Shown: positions 40,499-51,731, numbered from the stretch's first letter. The stretch is 64,000 bases of DNA from Pseudomonadales bacterium (GCA_002701845.1 NZXG01000016.1:1-64000), one strand, 5' to 3'. Program-made: numbers and translations. The notes: generated by a model from the letters alone, not told the origin.

Positions 40499-43447
40499 TT
40501 AAGTAAAGGTTTTACGCCAGATTTCACGCACCTGGCGGCGCTGCTGTTGAAACTGGTCGGCACTCACGTGCTTGCCCGCGTTCTGCAGCGCCAGGGTATG
40601 GGTCTGCCCGCGATACAAAAGATACGCTTCCTGCAGCGCCGCCACCGCCTCCGGTGGCAACAGCGCTTCATCCCGCACGGTATCAAGAATGCGCATATTG
40701 TCCGTGTAGGTGGCCATGGTGGGCTTTTCCGCTGCCCAGCGCAGCACCAGATACTGAGTCAGAAATTCGATATCCACCATGCCCCCGGGATCCTGCTTCA
40801 GGTCGAACCGGTGTTCGGCGGTCATATGCTCCGGGTTCAGTTCCAGCTCTTTATAGCTGCTGAGGTGCCCCAGCATCTTTTCCCGCATGGCCACCACTTC
40901 CTGCTTCAAAGTGGCTTCATCCCGGGGCCGGGCCAACACGGCTTCCCGGACCTGGGCAAAGCGCTCCGCCAGTTGCGGGCAGCCGGCCACCACCCGGGCC
41001 CGCACCAGGGCCTGATGCTCCCAGTTCCAGGCCTTGTCCTGCTGGTAATCCGCAAACGCCATGAGGGTACTCACCAGCAGCCCGGAATTGCCGGAGGGGC
41101 GCAGCCGCATGTCCGCCTCATACAGCTCGCCGGAGGCCATTTTGCTGGTGAGGATATGAATAATGCGCTGCCCCAGGCGGGCGAAGAACACACTGTTGTC
41201 GATGCTCTTGTCGCCATCGGTGGCGCCACTGGTGGCGGCATCGTGGATAAACACCAGATCCAGATCGGAGCTGTAACTGAGTTCGATGCCCCCCAGCTTA
41301 CCGTAGCCGACGATAATGAAATCCAGCTCACAGGAGCTACCGTCCTGGCGTTGGGGCCGACCGTATTTGGCCACCATCTGGTGCCAGGCCAGTTCCAGCA
41401 CCGCCTGCAGCAGGGTTTCCCCCAGCCAGGTCAGGTAATCGCTTACCTTCATCAATGGCAGGGTACCGGCGATCTCGGACGCCGCCACCCGCAGCACGTG
41501 GCTGTGCTTGAACTGACGCAGCGCGTCCATCTGCCGCTCCAGATCGTCCTCCGGAATCCGCAACAGAATTTGCCGCAATTCGTTTTGCAGGGTGGCCACG
41601 TCCAGGGGGTTCAGCAGGCTGGCCTCGTTCAACAGGGTATCCAGCAGCATGGGATGGCGGGCGATGGTCTCCGCCACCCAGGGGCTGGCGCCGCAGAGCA
41701 ATGCCAGGCGCTCCAGGGCCTTGGGGTTCTCCACCAGCAGGGCAATATAGGCGGAACGCCGGATAATGGCTTCCACCAGCGGCAGCACCCGCCGCAGGGT
41801 CAGATCCGGATCCGGCTGCTGGGCACTGGCGTTGAGCAGCAGAGGCATCAGCTTGTCCAGCCGCTCCCGGCCCACCGCCTGCAGATGCAGTACATCGCGG
41901 CTGGTTTTCAGTTCATGCAGCAGATGCCAGGAAGTCTCCGCATTGTCGAACCCCAGTGCTTCCAGATCCTGCCGGCCCTCTTCCGAATCGCTGTCACTGA
42001 GCCAGAGGGCCACCGCCTGATCCTCAACGGACACCTCGTCCTGATCCTCCGGCGCGGCGATCAGGGCGTCAAAATGGGTGCGGACGCGACCGCGCACGGA
42101 CTTCAACTCGGCGTAAAACGTTGCCCAGTCCGCATACCCCAGGCCCACGGCGATGCGGGCCTGTTGCTCTGCATCCCCGGGCAGCGACTGGGTCTGGCGA
42201 TCCTGCAACGCCTGCAACCGGTGTTCAACGTTGCGCAGGAATACGTAGTCGTCGCACAGGGAACTCACCACCGGCTCCGGCAGCAGGCCCAGATCGCGAA
42301 TCACTCCCATCACCTGCAGCAGATTACGTTGCTGCAGTTCCACATCCTGCCCCCCGCGGATTAACTGAAACACCTGGGCAATAAATTCCACCTCACGGAT
42401 ACCACCGGCGCCGGTTTTGACATTGTCTTCATTGCCCCGCCGCAGCACCTCCTGATTGATCAGTTTTTTCAGCTCCCGCAGGGAGTCGATCACGCCGAAA
42501 TCCACGTAGCGGCGGTAAACGAAGGGCTTAAGCCGTTGCAGCAGACGCTCGCCATCGCCGTTGTCGCTACCGATGGCCCGGGCCTTGATCATGGCGTAAC
42601 GTTCCCATTCCCGGCCCTGTTCCTCGTAATAGCTTTCCATGGCGCGAAAATTCAAAGCCAGGGCGCCGCTGGCCCCATAGGGCCGCAATCGCATGTCCAC
42701 CCGGAACACAAAGCCGTCGGCGGTCTGTTCATCCAGGGCCTTGATCAGGCGCTGGCCCAGGCGGGTGAAAAAGTCCCGGTGCGCCAGCGCCTTGCGACCA
42801 CCGCGGGTCTCCCCCTCACCGGCATAGGCAAACATCAGATCAATATCCGACGACAGGTTCAGCTCCCGGGCCCCCAGTTTGCCCATTCCCAGCACCACCA
42901 AAGGCATGGTTTGCTCGGACTTGGGGTAATAGGGCAACCCGAACTGGGGCTCCATCCAGGCATAGATTTTTTCCAGCGCCAGATCGATGCAGGTGTCCGC
43001 CAGCTCGCTCAGCTCCCGCACCGTCTGCTGAAAGCTGGCCAGCCGGTTACAGTCACGCCAGATCAGCCGCACCATTTCCCGCCGCCGGAACCGCCGCAGC
43101 GCACGACCCAGGGTGGCATCGTCCGCCACCGCCTCCAGCTCCGGCCGCAGCCGTTGCGCCATGGCACCGGGGCTGTATTCCCGCTGCAGATCGCCGCTTT
43201 GCAGCAGCGTCACCAGCCACTGCGGGTGCCGTACCCATTGATCGGTGACAAAATCACTGCACAGCAGGCAGGTTTGCAACTGCTGCTGCAGTTGGGATTC
43301 CAGGCCCAGCAGTGGGTCCAGCAAATCCGCCTCCCTCAGGGCTTCTTCCAGCCGCTCCAGGGACTGACTCAATGCCGGCCGCACGGACTCGGGAAAGCGC
43401 TCATCGGGAAGGTGATCAGAGCTAAATAACGTCATAGGAGAACCCAT
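40499..43447 (-). CDS. glnE: bifunctional glutamine synthetase adenylyltransferase/deadenylase
   Basis: Two nucleotidyltransferase cores (VVLGMGKLGARELNLSSDIDLMF; IIVGYGKLGGIELSYSSDLDLVF). Confidence 0.97.
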   Translation of the reverse strand: MGSPMTLFSSDHLPDERFPESVRPALSQSLERLEEALREADLLDPLLGLESQLQQQLQTCLLCSDFVTDQWVRHPQWLVTLLQSGDLQREYSPGAMAQRLRPELEAVADDATLGRALRRFRRREMVRLIWRDCNRLASFQQTVRELSELADTCIDLALEKIYAWMEPQFGLPYYPKSEQTMPLVVLGMGKLGARELNLSSDIDLMFAYAGEGETRGGRKALAHRDFFTRLGQRLIKALDEQTADGFVFRVDMRLRPYGASGALALNFRAMESYYEEQGREWERYAMIKARAIGSDNGDGERLLQRLKPFVYRRYVDFGVIDSLRELKKLINQEVLRRGNEDNVKTGAGGIREVEFIAQVFQLIRGGQDVELQQRNLLQVMGVIRDLGLLPEPVVSSLCDDYVFLRNVEHRLQALQDRQTQSLPGDAEQQARIAVGLGYADWATFYAELKSVRGRVRTHFDALIAAPEDQDEVSVEDQAVALWLSDSDSEEGRQDLEALGFDNAETSWHLLHELKTSRDVLHLQAVGRERLDKLMPLLLNASAQQPDPDLTLRRVLPLVEAIIRRSAYIALLVENPKALERLALLCGASPWVAETIARHPMLLDTLLNEASLLNPLDVATLQNELRQILLRIPEDDLERQMDALRQFKHSHVLRVAASEIAGTLPLMKVSDYLTWLGETLLQAVLELAWHQMVAKYGRPQRQDGSSCELDFIIVGYGKLGGIELSYSSDLDLVFIHDAATSGATDGDKSIDNSVFFARLGQRIIHILTSKMASGELYEADMRLRPSGNSGLLVSTLMAFADYQQDKAWNWEHQALVRARVVAGCPQLAERFAQVREAVLARPRDEATLKQEVVAMREKMLGHLSSYKELELNPEHMTAEHRFDLKQDPGGMVDIEFLTQYLVLRWAAEKPTMATYTDNMRILDTVRDEALLPPEAVAALQEAYLLYRGQTHTLALQNAGKHVSADQFQQQRRQVREIWRKTFT

Positions 43448-43575
43448 TTTGCATCAGGGAATCGTGCCAGAAAGTCGTTCTGCCCGTCCATTGCGTGCGC
43501 CCCGACCTGTTCCGCAAGCAACCTACGCCGGCCCCGGCGCCGATGCAACCGGAATTGCCACCAGCGGGACCGTGG

Positions 43576-45330
43576 TCAGGGACCGGCGCAGTGCTGTGAG
43601 TCCAGGCGCAGCTCGATGGAAGTGCCCGGCGGCGGTAACACGCAGACCGCCACCTTGCCACTGTGCCAGTGATAGAAGGCGTAGCGGTCGCTGTGGAGGG
43701 GGGCATCGAATTGGAATCGGGCCCGTACCGGCGCCCCCTGCTCCGTGGCCAGCACCGTGATCACCAACCCGGACAGCCGCACCTGATCGCCCACCGCAAA
43801 CGGCGCCTGGGGGCCCCGCAACACCCCTTCCTGTACCGCATCATACAGGCCAGTGGCGGCACTCAATTCCAGACTGTGTTCGTCGATGACCGTCAACTGC
43901 AGAGGTTTCATGCCGGACGCCAGCAGCCAGGTCTGGGCGGTCACCGGCAATCCATAATAGGCCCGCACACCATTGATATAGCCACCGGCGCTGGACAGAG
44001 GGGGGTTGATCAACACCGGTGTGGTCCCCGCCGGCAGTGCCTCCAGCTGCCAGTTGCGGGCACCGCTGTTGAGGTAGGTGTCCCCCAGCAGGCGCATGGA
44101 GACCACCTCCAGGGGCAGCAGCAAAGCCGACATCCCCAGGTGCAAGAACAGTAGCAGTCCCAGCATGGGTGCCACCAGAAAACGGGGCATCAACCCCCGG
44201 GCCAGTTCTCCCTGGCGCCAGGCTGCCAGCAGCAAACCCAGAAACCCGGCGGCTCCCAGGCTGGCGGCAATCAGCAACCGGCTGTGCGGCACGGTACTGG
44301 CCACAGGCACTAAACACAACAGGGCGCCGGTGAGCCAGAACCGGGCCCGGGCATCCCGCCGCAGCAGGGGCCGGGCCACCGCCAGCAACAGCAGGAACAA
44401 CCCCAGGTAAACCCAGCGTCGCGCCGCCGGCAGACCGGAGCCCAGCTCCGGCGGCACCACCCAGAATAATCCCCCCAACAGATCCGCGCCCCGACCGGCA
44501 AAAGTCTGCAGAAACAGCAGCGGGTTCTGCAGCGGATCCAGATAGTGACCGGAGCCACTGGCGCCGTAACCCAACAGCGCCCGCATGCCCAGCCAGGCAA
44601 CACCAATCACCAGGTAAGGGCCCAACGACATCAGGCGCTCCCAAAGCGACCCCCGCTCCAGCCACAGGGCGTATGCCACCAGATAAGCGCCGGTGCTGAC
44701 CGCCATCTCGCCACAGAGCAGCCCCGCAGCGAAACAGAGGCCGGCGCTGAAATTCAATACACCCCGATCCCCCTGGCGCCAGCGGTGGTGGGCCAGCAGG
44801 GTCAACACCAGAAACAGGGTGGCCAGCACCGCATTGCGATTGGCCAGCCAGCCGGCGGGAACACCGTGGGTGTAGGAGACAACGAACAGAAACAGGGCCC
44901 AGACCCAGGCGGCGCTGTCCCCCTGCAACCGGCGCAACAGGTGGGCGCTCAAGCCCAGCAACAGCAGCAGATACACCAGGCTGTGCAGATGCATCAGCCA
45001 GGGTTGCCGGGGCCACAGACCATAATCCAGGATATGGGTTAATTCCGTGATGGGGCGCCAGAAGGCGTACTCCACCTGGGGATAGGTCCACCAGGGCAGC
45101 AGCCCCAGATTCACCAGGTCGGAAACCCGGTTGGGATCCCCATCCACGAAACTGAACAGGCCGTAGGGGCTACCCGGGCTTTGGGTTTGCAACACCGGGC
45201 TGTGCTGGGTCACCAGCCCCCAATGAAAATAATCGTCCAGCTGCAGGCCCACCCACAGGGCCGGCAGGGTCAGTACCAGGCCCAGGACCAGCGCCGCCCA
45301 CACTCTTTTATCCGCCCGTACCGCCGTCAT
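43576..45330 (-). CDS. polytopic membrane protein, GT-C-like (unassigned)
   Basis: 584 aa, many TM segments; LQLDDYFHWGL acidic pair near first TM; coupled to upstream acyltransferase. Confidence 0.7.
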   Translation of the reverse strand: MTAVRADKRVWAALVLGLVLTLPALWVGLQLDDYFHWGLVTQHSPVLQTQSPGSPYGLFSFVDGDPNRVSDLVNLGLLPWWTYPQVEYAFWRPITELTHILDYGLWPRQPWLMHLHSLVYLLLLLGLSAHLLRRLQGDSAAWVWALFLFVVSYTHGVPAGWLANRNAVLATLFLVLTLLAHHRWRQGDRGVLNFSAGLCFAAGLLCGEMAVSTGAYLVAYALWLERGSLWERLMSLGPYLVIGVAWLGMRALLGYGASGSGHYLDPLQNPLLFLQTFAGRGADLLGGLFWVVPPELGSGLPAARRWVYLGLFLLLLAVARPLLRRDARARFWLTGALLCLVPVASTVPHSRLLIAASLGAAGFLGLLLAAWRQGELARGLMPRFLVAPMLGLLLFLHLGMSALLLPLEVVSMRLLGDTYLNSGARNWQLEALPAGTTPVLINPPLSSAGGYINGVRAYYGLPVTAQTWLLASGMKPLQLTVIDEHSLELSAATGLYDAVQEGVLRGPQAPFAVGDQVRLSGLVITVLATEQGAPVRARFQFDAPLHSDRYAFYHWHSGKVAVCVLPPPGTSIELRLDSQHCAGP

Positions 45331-45331
45331 A

Positions 45332-46591
45332 TCACTTCCGCAGATTCATAATGGGCCGCTCCACCAGCATGTAAATCAGGAACGCCCCCAAAACCGTGGC
45401 CACAGTGGAATAAAGACAAAGCAGGCTCATGGCCTCCCAGTGGCTGTAGTCATAGCGCTCCGGATACTTGGTCATGGCGTTCACGCCCATCTGCACCGCC
45501 AGCACAATGGGGAATACATGCAACAGGTACATGGAGTAGGAGAGCTGAGCCAGGGGATACCAGATACGATTGCCGAATATCAGATTCAACACCCGGCTCA
45601 GGTAGCTGCGCTCCAGGCATACCAGCGCCACGTAGGCCACCGCGCCACAGAACAGGTTGCGGCTGACAGTCTGGTACAGCACGCTGAACGCCGTCATATC
45701 ATCAAAACTGCGGCTTAACACCGGCAGCCAGAGAAACAAGATAATCAGACCAAAGCTCACCAGCTCCAGCACCTTGCCCCAACCGGAATTCAGAAAACGC
45801 CGCAGTGCGGCCTCGTGATGGAAATAGTAAAAAGCGGCGATACAGCCACAGAGCAGGGAACCGAAGCGGGTGTACAGATTATCGTAGAGCACCGAAAAAT
45901 GATAAGCATGGGCCTCGGGGCTCATCACCAGCTCGCTGCCGTTGGTGGTGAGAATGCGCTGATCAGTGATGATGATCAGGAACCGCACCAGGAATGAGGC
46001 TAGTAGCAACAGCCAAAGCCCCAGCAAGGGCCGCTTCAGATACTGCACCAACAACATCAGAATCAATGGATACAGCAGATAGAACTGCTCTTCAATGGCC
46101 AGGGACCAGGACCAGTTCATGGCCTGCTCCTCATAGGGCAGGAAATTATTGATATAGAGGATATTGGCCCAGATATTATCGACGTTGGGCAGATTAAGCA
46201 GGGCATAAAGCCCCAGCACCAGCCAATAGGCCGGACTCAGTCGCAACAGGCGGCGATAATAGAAATTACCAAAATGAATGCGCCGGTCCTGATCCAGCTG
46301 CCGCAGCAGGATGCCGGTGATCAGAAACCCGCTGATAACAAAGAAAACATCCACGCCTTTATCGCTGTTCCAGATCCAGGCGGACCAGGTACTGGCCTCC
46401 ACCATGTCGATCAGCTCGATATCCGGGTGAAAGGTGCAATAGATGGTAAAGGTATGAAACACCAGCACCATCAGCATGGACAGGGCCCGAAAGCCATCCA
46501 ACACCTTGAAATTGGAGGGCGGACGCACAAACAGGTGCTTGATATTGCGTACCGGTGAAAACGCCGACAACAGGGAACTCATTGCGCTCAC
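45332..46591 (-). CDS. acyltransferase 3 family membrane protein
   Basis: LDGFRALSMLMVLVFHTF; VFFVISGFLITGILL; YYRRLLRLSPAYW. Confidence 0.93.
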   Translation of the reverse strand: MSAMSSLLSAFSPVRNIKHLFVRPPSNFKVLDGFRALSMLMVLVFHTFTIYCTFHPDIELIDMVEASTWSAWIWNSDKGVDVFFVISGFLITGILLRQLDQDRRIHFGNFYYRRLLRLSPAYWLVLGLYALLNLPNVDNIWANILYINNFLPYEEQAMNWSWSLAIEEQFYLLYPLILMLLVQYLKRPLLGLWLLLLASFLVRFLIIITDQRILTTNGSELVMSPEAHAYHFSVLYDNLYTRFGSLLCGCIAAFYYFHHEAALRRFLNSGWGKVLELVSFGLIILFLWLPVLSRSFDDMTAFSVLYQTVSRNLFCGAVAYVALVCLERSYLSRVLNLIFGNRIWYPLAQLSYSMYLLHVFPIVLAVQMGVNAMTKYPERYDYSHWEAMSLLCLYSTVATVLGAFLIYMLVERPIMNLRK

Positions 46592-46771
46592 TTCTTATTG
46601 TTATGGTCACCGCCGGCGTCAGCCCGGGCCCCTCGGCTGAGTTTTCAAATCCAGGCACACAACTGGCGGAATGCCGCATTCTAGCAACCGAATGCCCGCA
46701 AAGGGAGACTTGACCCGGTTTTTAGCGGAGCCCGGCCGACAAAGGGCGGATTGCTTCAGAAATCAGCGTGG

Positions 46772-48535
46772 TTAGTAACTGCCCACTACCGGCGCAACCC
46801 GCATCACCTCCTCGGCGGTGGTGACCCCGGCAGCCACCTTCTGGGCCCCGCTCAGGCGCAGGGTGCGCATGCCCTCTTTCATGGCCTGCTTGCGCAGGTC
46901 GGACAGTTCCGCGGCACTGCTCACCATATCCTTTAGCTGCTGGGACAGGGGCATCACCTCGTAGATGCCCACCCGCCCCAGATAACCGGTCTTGCGGCAT
47001 TCCAGGCAACCCACCGGGGCCTTAATCCGCTCCGGCTGCTTGCCCTTCCACGGATGGATCAGGTGGTGCCACACATCCGGATCCACGCGGGTATCCCGTT
47101 TGCAGTGGGGGCACAGGGTGCGCACCAGGCGCTGGGCCATCACCCCCAGCAGGGTGGCCGAGATCATATAGGGCGGCACCCCCAGATCCAGCAGCCGCAC
47201 AATGGCGGAAGGCGCATCGTTGGTGTGCAGGGTGGATATCACCAGGTGGCCGGTTAACGCCGCCTGGATGGCCATATTGGCGGTTTCCAGATTACGGATC
47301 TCCCCCACCATGATGATGTCCGGGTCCTGCCGCAACAGGGATTTCACCCCATCGGCGAAGGTCAGGTCGATATTGTCCATCACCTGCATCTGGTTGAACG
47401 CCGGCTCCACCATCTCGATGGGATCCTCAATGGTACAGACGTTCACTTCCCGGGTGGCCAGCTGCTTAAGGGTCGAATACAGGGTGGTGGTCTTGCCCGA
47501 GCCGGTGGGCCCGGTCACCAGCACGATGCCGGTGGGCTGGGTGACCATATTGTTCCAGCGCTCGTAATCGTCATCCGCCAGCCCCATCTGGGCAGCGGAG
47601 CGAACCAGCACCTCCGGGTCGAATATCCGCATCACCAGCTTCTCGCCAAAGGCCGTGGGCAGGGTGGACAGGCGCAGTTCCACCTCCTCCCCTTCCGTGC
47701 TCTTGGTTTTCAGACGACCGTCCTGGGGCCGGCGTTTCTCCGCCACATCCATGCGCCCCAGAATCTTGATCCGACTGGTGACCGCCGCCATCACCGGCGC
47801 CGGCAGTTCGTACACATCGTGCAGTACCCCATCAATGCGAAAACGAATATTACCGTGCTCCCGGCGCGGCTCCAGGTGGATATCACTGGCCCGCTGATCA
47901 AAGGCGTACTGCAGCAGCCAGTCCACGATCTTGACGATATGTTGATCGTTGGCATCCGGTGAAGTGAGCTCCCCCAGTTGCAGCAGCTGCTCGAAGTTGG
48001 TGACGTTGGAAGGCCCCTTGCCACCGCTGGCCCCCTTCACCGAACGCGCCAGATTGTAGAATTCCAGGGTGAAGCGCCGGATCTCGGCGGGGTTGGCCAC
48101 CACCCGTTTGATCAGCCGACCCCGAATGATCTGCTCCAGGCCCTGTTCCCACTCGTTAAGGAAAGGCTGGCCGCTGGCGATGGTGACACTGTCATCGTCC
48201 ACCGCCACCGCCAGAATCTCGTGGCGTTCGGCAAACTGAAACGACATGACGGAGGTCACCTCGGTCACATCCACTTTCAGGGGGTCGATGTAATAAATGG
48301 GCTGCCGGGCCCGTTTCGCCAGCCATTCCGTCAGCCGCTCCAGATCCAGCTTACGGTTCTCGTTCTGCTGGTCATCCAGGTTGAATTTGGCCACAAACTG
48401 CAGCGGGTTCCAGTTCAGCTCGGCTTTTTCCCGGCGCTGGCCGGAGACAAAATTCATGTCCCGCTCGCTGATGCGGCCATCATCCATTAACCCGTCCAGC
48501 ACCCAGCGCACGTCGATGCGGATGCTGGGCTGCAT
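46772..48535 (-). CDS. GspE/PilB family secretion/pilus ATPase
   Basis: VTGPTGSGKTTTLYS; GEIRNLETANMAIQAALTGHLVISTLHTND; tetracysteine CPHC..CLEC; start at MQPSIRID. Confidence 0.92.
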   Translation of the reverse strand: MQPSIRIDVRWVLDGLMDDGRISERDMNFVSGQRREKAELNWNPLQFVAKFNLDDQQNENRKLDLERLTEWLAKRARQPIYYIDPLKVDVTEVTSVMSFQFAERHEILAVAVDDDSVTIASGQPFLNEWEQGLEQIIRGRLIKRVVANPAEIRRFTLEFYNLARSVKGASGGKGPSNVTNFEQLLQLGELTSPDANDQHIVKIVDWLLQYAFDQRASDIHLEPRREHGNIRFRIDGVLHDVYELPAPVMAAVTSRIKILGRMDVAEKRRPQDGRLKTKSTEGEEVELRLSTLPTAFGEKLVMRIFDPEVLVRSAAQMGLADDDYERWNNMVTQPTGIVLVTGPTGSGKTTTLYSTLKQLATREVNVCTIEDPIEMVEPAFNQMQVMDNIDLTFADGVKSLLRQDPDIIMVGEIRNLETANMAIQAALTGHLVISTLHTNDAPSAIVRLLDLGVPPYMISATLLGVMAQRLVRTLCPHCKRDTRVDPDVWHHLIHPWKGKQPERIKAPVGCLECRKTGYLGRVGIYEVMPLSQQLKDMVSSAAELSDLRKQAMKEGMRTLRLSGAQKVAAGVTTAEEVMRVAPVVGSY

Positions 48536-48797
48536 AAAACTGGCTTTGCCTTTTTGAATACCGGTCACGTTGCTCGCTCTGTGGGTGGTGGTGTGTCTGG
48601 GCCCGTCAGGGGGTGGGAGTCGGGTTTCGGGGCGCCCACCTCCTGACTCCGAATTAGAGCCACCAAATTCGCGCTGTCTAAGCAATTGTAGTCGCAAGCC
48701 TTTCCCCAAACCAACCGCCCGCCACCGGAATCGTGACCCGGCCCGGAAATTCCGGTATCTTTAGGGCCGTCATAACGGTGTTCAGGTAGTCAGAACC

Positions 48798-49319
48798 ATG
48801 ATGGAATCCATCCTCGAAAAGACCCTTTACGCCAGCCGCTGGCTGATGGCCCCGGTGTATCTGGGCATGAGCCTGCTGTTGCTGGTGCTGGCCTTCAAAT
48901 TCTTTCAGGAAATGCTGTATATGGTGCCCATTCTGTTCGAGATGAGCGAGCAGACCCTGATTCTGAAGATTCTGACTCTGGTGGATTTGACCCTGGTGGG
49001 GAGCCTGGTGGTGATGGTGATGTTCTCCGGCTATGAAAACTTCGTCTCCAAGATTGACATCAGTGAGAACAGCGAAAAGCTTTCCTGGCTGGGTAAGATG
49101 GACTCCGGTTCCCTGAAGCTTAAAGTCTCCTCTTCCATTGTGGCTATTTCCGCCATTCACTTGCTGAAAAATTATATGGAGTTCAAACCCGATGCCGAGG
49201 GGGTAAACGAAACCAAACTGATGTGGCTCTTAATCGTGCACATTGGCTTTGTACTTTCGGCGTTGTGCATGCAGCTGATCGATAAAATTGATCGCAGCAG
49301 CAAGGCCGCTCAGCACTGA
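48798..49319 (+). CDS. TIGR00645/YqhA family inner-membrane protein
   Basis: [69 protein letters not shown]. Confidence 0.92.
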   Translation: MMESILEKTLYASRWLMAPVYLGMSLLLLVLAFKFFQEMLYMVPILFEMSEQTLILKILTLVDLTLVGSLVVMVMFSGYENFVSKIDISENSEKLSWLGKMDSGSLKLKVSSSIVAISAIHLLKNYMEFKPDAEGVNETKLMWLLIVHIGFVLSALCMQLIDKIDRSSKAAQH

Positions 49320-49454
49320 TCATGCAGGGCCAGGGTCGCTGGCCTCAATATCCCTGTTTCTGGCGCGTTAAGCGCTGTCCGGGCCGGCGGCCCGCCGTTA
49401 CCATACATTCTTTATAAGTGAACCACTGCAACGGCCTGAGGCCGGGGGATAGAC

Positions 49455-51731
49455 GTGCTAGCCAGACGTTGGGCCCATTGGGTCATGGACCACAGGATCA
49501 GCAGTATCTTACTGACCGTTCTGGGGTCTGTCATATTGGGGATGGGGTCCTGGGGGGCCCAGTTTTCCGCCGATCAGCGGGACTTTTTCAAACCCAGCAA
49601 TCAGCACCTGCGGGACCTGATTCAGATTGAGGAAGCCTACACCAGCGACAAAAACGTCATGATTCTGGTGGAGCCCGCCAGTGGTGATGTATTTGATCGC
49701 AATGTGCTGCGGGCGATTCAGGCACTCACGGAGTTCGGCTGGACCATCCCCTACTCGCAGCGGGTGGAGTCGCTGACCAATCACCTTTACAACCGGGTGC
49801 AGGGTGATGAACTGCAGGTGGAGCCCCTGGTGGAGGATCTCAGCGCTCTGAGCGACGCCGATCTGAAGGAACGCCGGGAGTACGCCACCAGCAAGCCAGG
49901 GGTGCGGGATTATCTGATTACCCCAGACGCTGACTTGTCGCTGGTGGCGGTGATTCTCAATTTCCCCGAGTCCAATGGCGGTCAGGCGGCGGTGGAGGTA
50001 ATGCGGTATGTGCGGGACTTCGTGCAGCAGCTGCAACAGCAGTACCCCGCCATCAACTTTCGCATCGTGGGCGGGGTGGCGGTGGAAACCACGCTGCCGG
50101 ATATTGTGCAACAGGATGGCCAGACCATTTTTCCCTTTGCTCTGGTTTTGGTATTTCTGTTTCTGACCTTTACCCTGCGGGACCTGATCGGCAACCTGGC
50201 CTGTATTGCCACGGCCCTGCTGGCGATTCTGGCGGGCATGGGCGCGGTGCTGTGGACCGGCGTTAAAGTCTCCCCCATTCTGGTGAACACCCCCGCCATT
50301 ATCGTTATCATCGCCATGGCGGACTGCATCCATTTGATGGTGAATTACGCCCAGGGGCTGGGCCGGGGCCTGGACAAGAGAGCCGCCCTGGAAAACAGTA
50401 TCGAGGTAAACTTCTCCCCCATTATTTTCACCAGCCTGACCACCGCCGTGAGTTTTTTCGCGCTCAACTTCAGTGAGTCTCCGCCTTTCGCCCATATGGG
50501 TACGGCGGCCGGTATCGGCATTCTTTACGCCATGGTGGCTTCCCTCACCTTCCTGCCGGCGGTGGTCTATTACCTGCCCAGTCGCGCCCGCGGCATCACC
50601 AAGCTCCCCACCATGGGCAATCTGCTGAATCTGTATCGGCCTCACGCCAACAAGATCATTATCGGCTTTGGACTGGTGATGGTGGTACTGGCCGCCCTGA
50701 TCCCCCTTAACCGGCTGGACGATAATTTTGTGGAGTTTTTTGATGAGGACCTGGAAGTCCGCCGCAACATGGATTTCATGATCGAAAACATCAGTGGTTC
50801 GGTGGTGGTGAATATCAGTTTGCCGGCCACTGAAAGCGGCGGCATCTATGACCCGGAATATCTGGCGCTGCTGGCGGATCTGGAGCAACGGCTGCAGGAA
50901 AATCCCAAGCTGCGATTCACCAACTCCCTGCTGGAAATCATGAAGACCCTGAATCGTAATCTGCACCAGGACGATCCCCAATGGTACCGCATACCAGATT
51001 CACGGGAGCTGGCGGCGCAGTATCTGTTGATGTATGAAATGTCGCTGCCATTTGGCCAGGATCTGAATAATCTGATTAATTTTGATCGTACCGAAACCCG
51101 GGTGATCGCTGTCTACGATCAACTCTCGGACAAACAACTTATCGAACTGGAGCATCGCATCCAGGACTGGCTGGACGACCACGCATTTGCCACCGACGAG
51201 GCCACCATCGGCAGCGCCAATCTGGCCTTCGCCCATATGCAGTATTCCAACGTAAACAATCTGTCCAAAGGTTTTGGCCTGGCGCTGATCATCATTTCAT
51301 TGTTGTTGATTCTGATGTTTCGTTCCTGGCGCCTGGGCCTGATCAGCATGGTCCCCAACCTGTTCCCAGCGGCCATGGCTTTTGGTTTGTGGGCGCTGAT
51401 CAGCGGCAAAATCGGCTTTGGCATGTCCGTGGGTATCACCATCACCCTGGGCATCGTGGTGGATGACACTATTCATTTTCTCGCCAAATACAAATACGCC
51501 CGGGAACAACTGCACCTGGACAACACCGGTGCCGTGCAGTACGCCATGGATACCGTCGGTGTGGCCATGCTGCTCACCACCGCCATGATGGCCATCGCCT
51601 TCACCTCATTGTTGTTTTCCGATTTCAATCCCAACCAGGACCTGGGACTGATCACGATTATTACCATTGTGTGCGCGGTGCTGGTGGATCTGGTGTTGTT
51701 GCCGCTTCTGCTGTTGCGGATATTCCGGTGA
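49455..51731 (+). CDS. MMPL/RND family transporter
   Basis: 758 aa; GISMGVGITITLGIVVDDTIHFLAKYK-type SSD/RND repeats. Confidence 0.92.
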   Translation: MLARRWAHWVMDHRISSILLTVLGSVILGMGSWGAQFSADQRDFFKPSNQHLRDLIQIEEAYTSDKNVMILVEPASGDVFDRNVLRAIQALTEFGWTIPYSQRVESLTNHLYNRVQGDELQVEPLVEDLSALSDADLKERREYATSKPGVRDYLITPDADLSLVAVILNFPESNGGQAAVEVMRYVRDFVQQLQQQYPAINFRIVGGVAVETTLPDIVQQDGQTIFPFALVLVFLFLTFTLRDLIGNLACIATALLAILAGMGAVLWTGVKVSPILVNTPAIIVIIAMADCIHLMVNYAQGLGRGLDKRAALENSIEVNFSPIIFTSLTTAVSFFALNFSESPPFAHMGTAAGIGILYAMVASLTFLPAVVYYLPSRARGITKLPTMGNLLNLYRPHANKIIIGFGLVMVVLAALIPLNRLDDNFVEFFDEDLEVRRNMDFMIENISGSVVVNISLPATESGGIYDPEYLALLADLEQRLQENPKLRFTNSLLEIMKTLNRNLHQDDPQWYRIPDSRELAAQYLLMYEMSLPFGQDLNNLINFDRTETRVIAVYDQLSDKQLIELEHRIQDWLDDHAFATDEATIGSANLAFAHMQYSNVNNLSKGFGLALIIISLLLILMFRSWRLGLISMVPNLFPAAMAFGLWALISGKIGFGMSVGITITLGIVVDDTIHFLAKYKYAREQLHLDNTGAVQYAMDTVGVAMLLTTAMMAIAFTSLLFSDFNPNQDLGLITIITIVCAVLVDLVLLPLLLLRIFR

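Noticed and set aside
39596-42364. 922-aa plus-strand ORF
   Set aside because: Antisense to ilvE and glnE, whose protein sequences are unmistakable; long antisense ORFs are common in GC-rich coding DNA.
43841-45091. 416-aa minus-strand ORF in an alternative frame
   Set aside because: Same strand, different frame within the 584-aa membrane-protein gene; no recognisable domains.
49509-50981. 490-aa minus-strand ORF
   Set aside because: Antisense to the MMPL transporter; Q/H/G-rich shadow translation.
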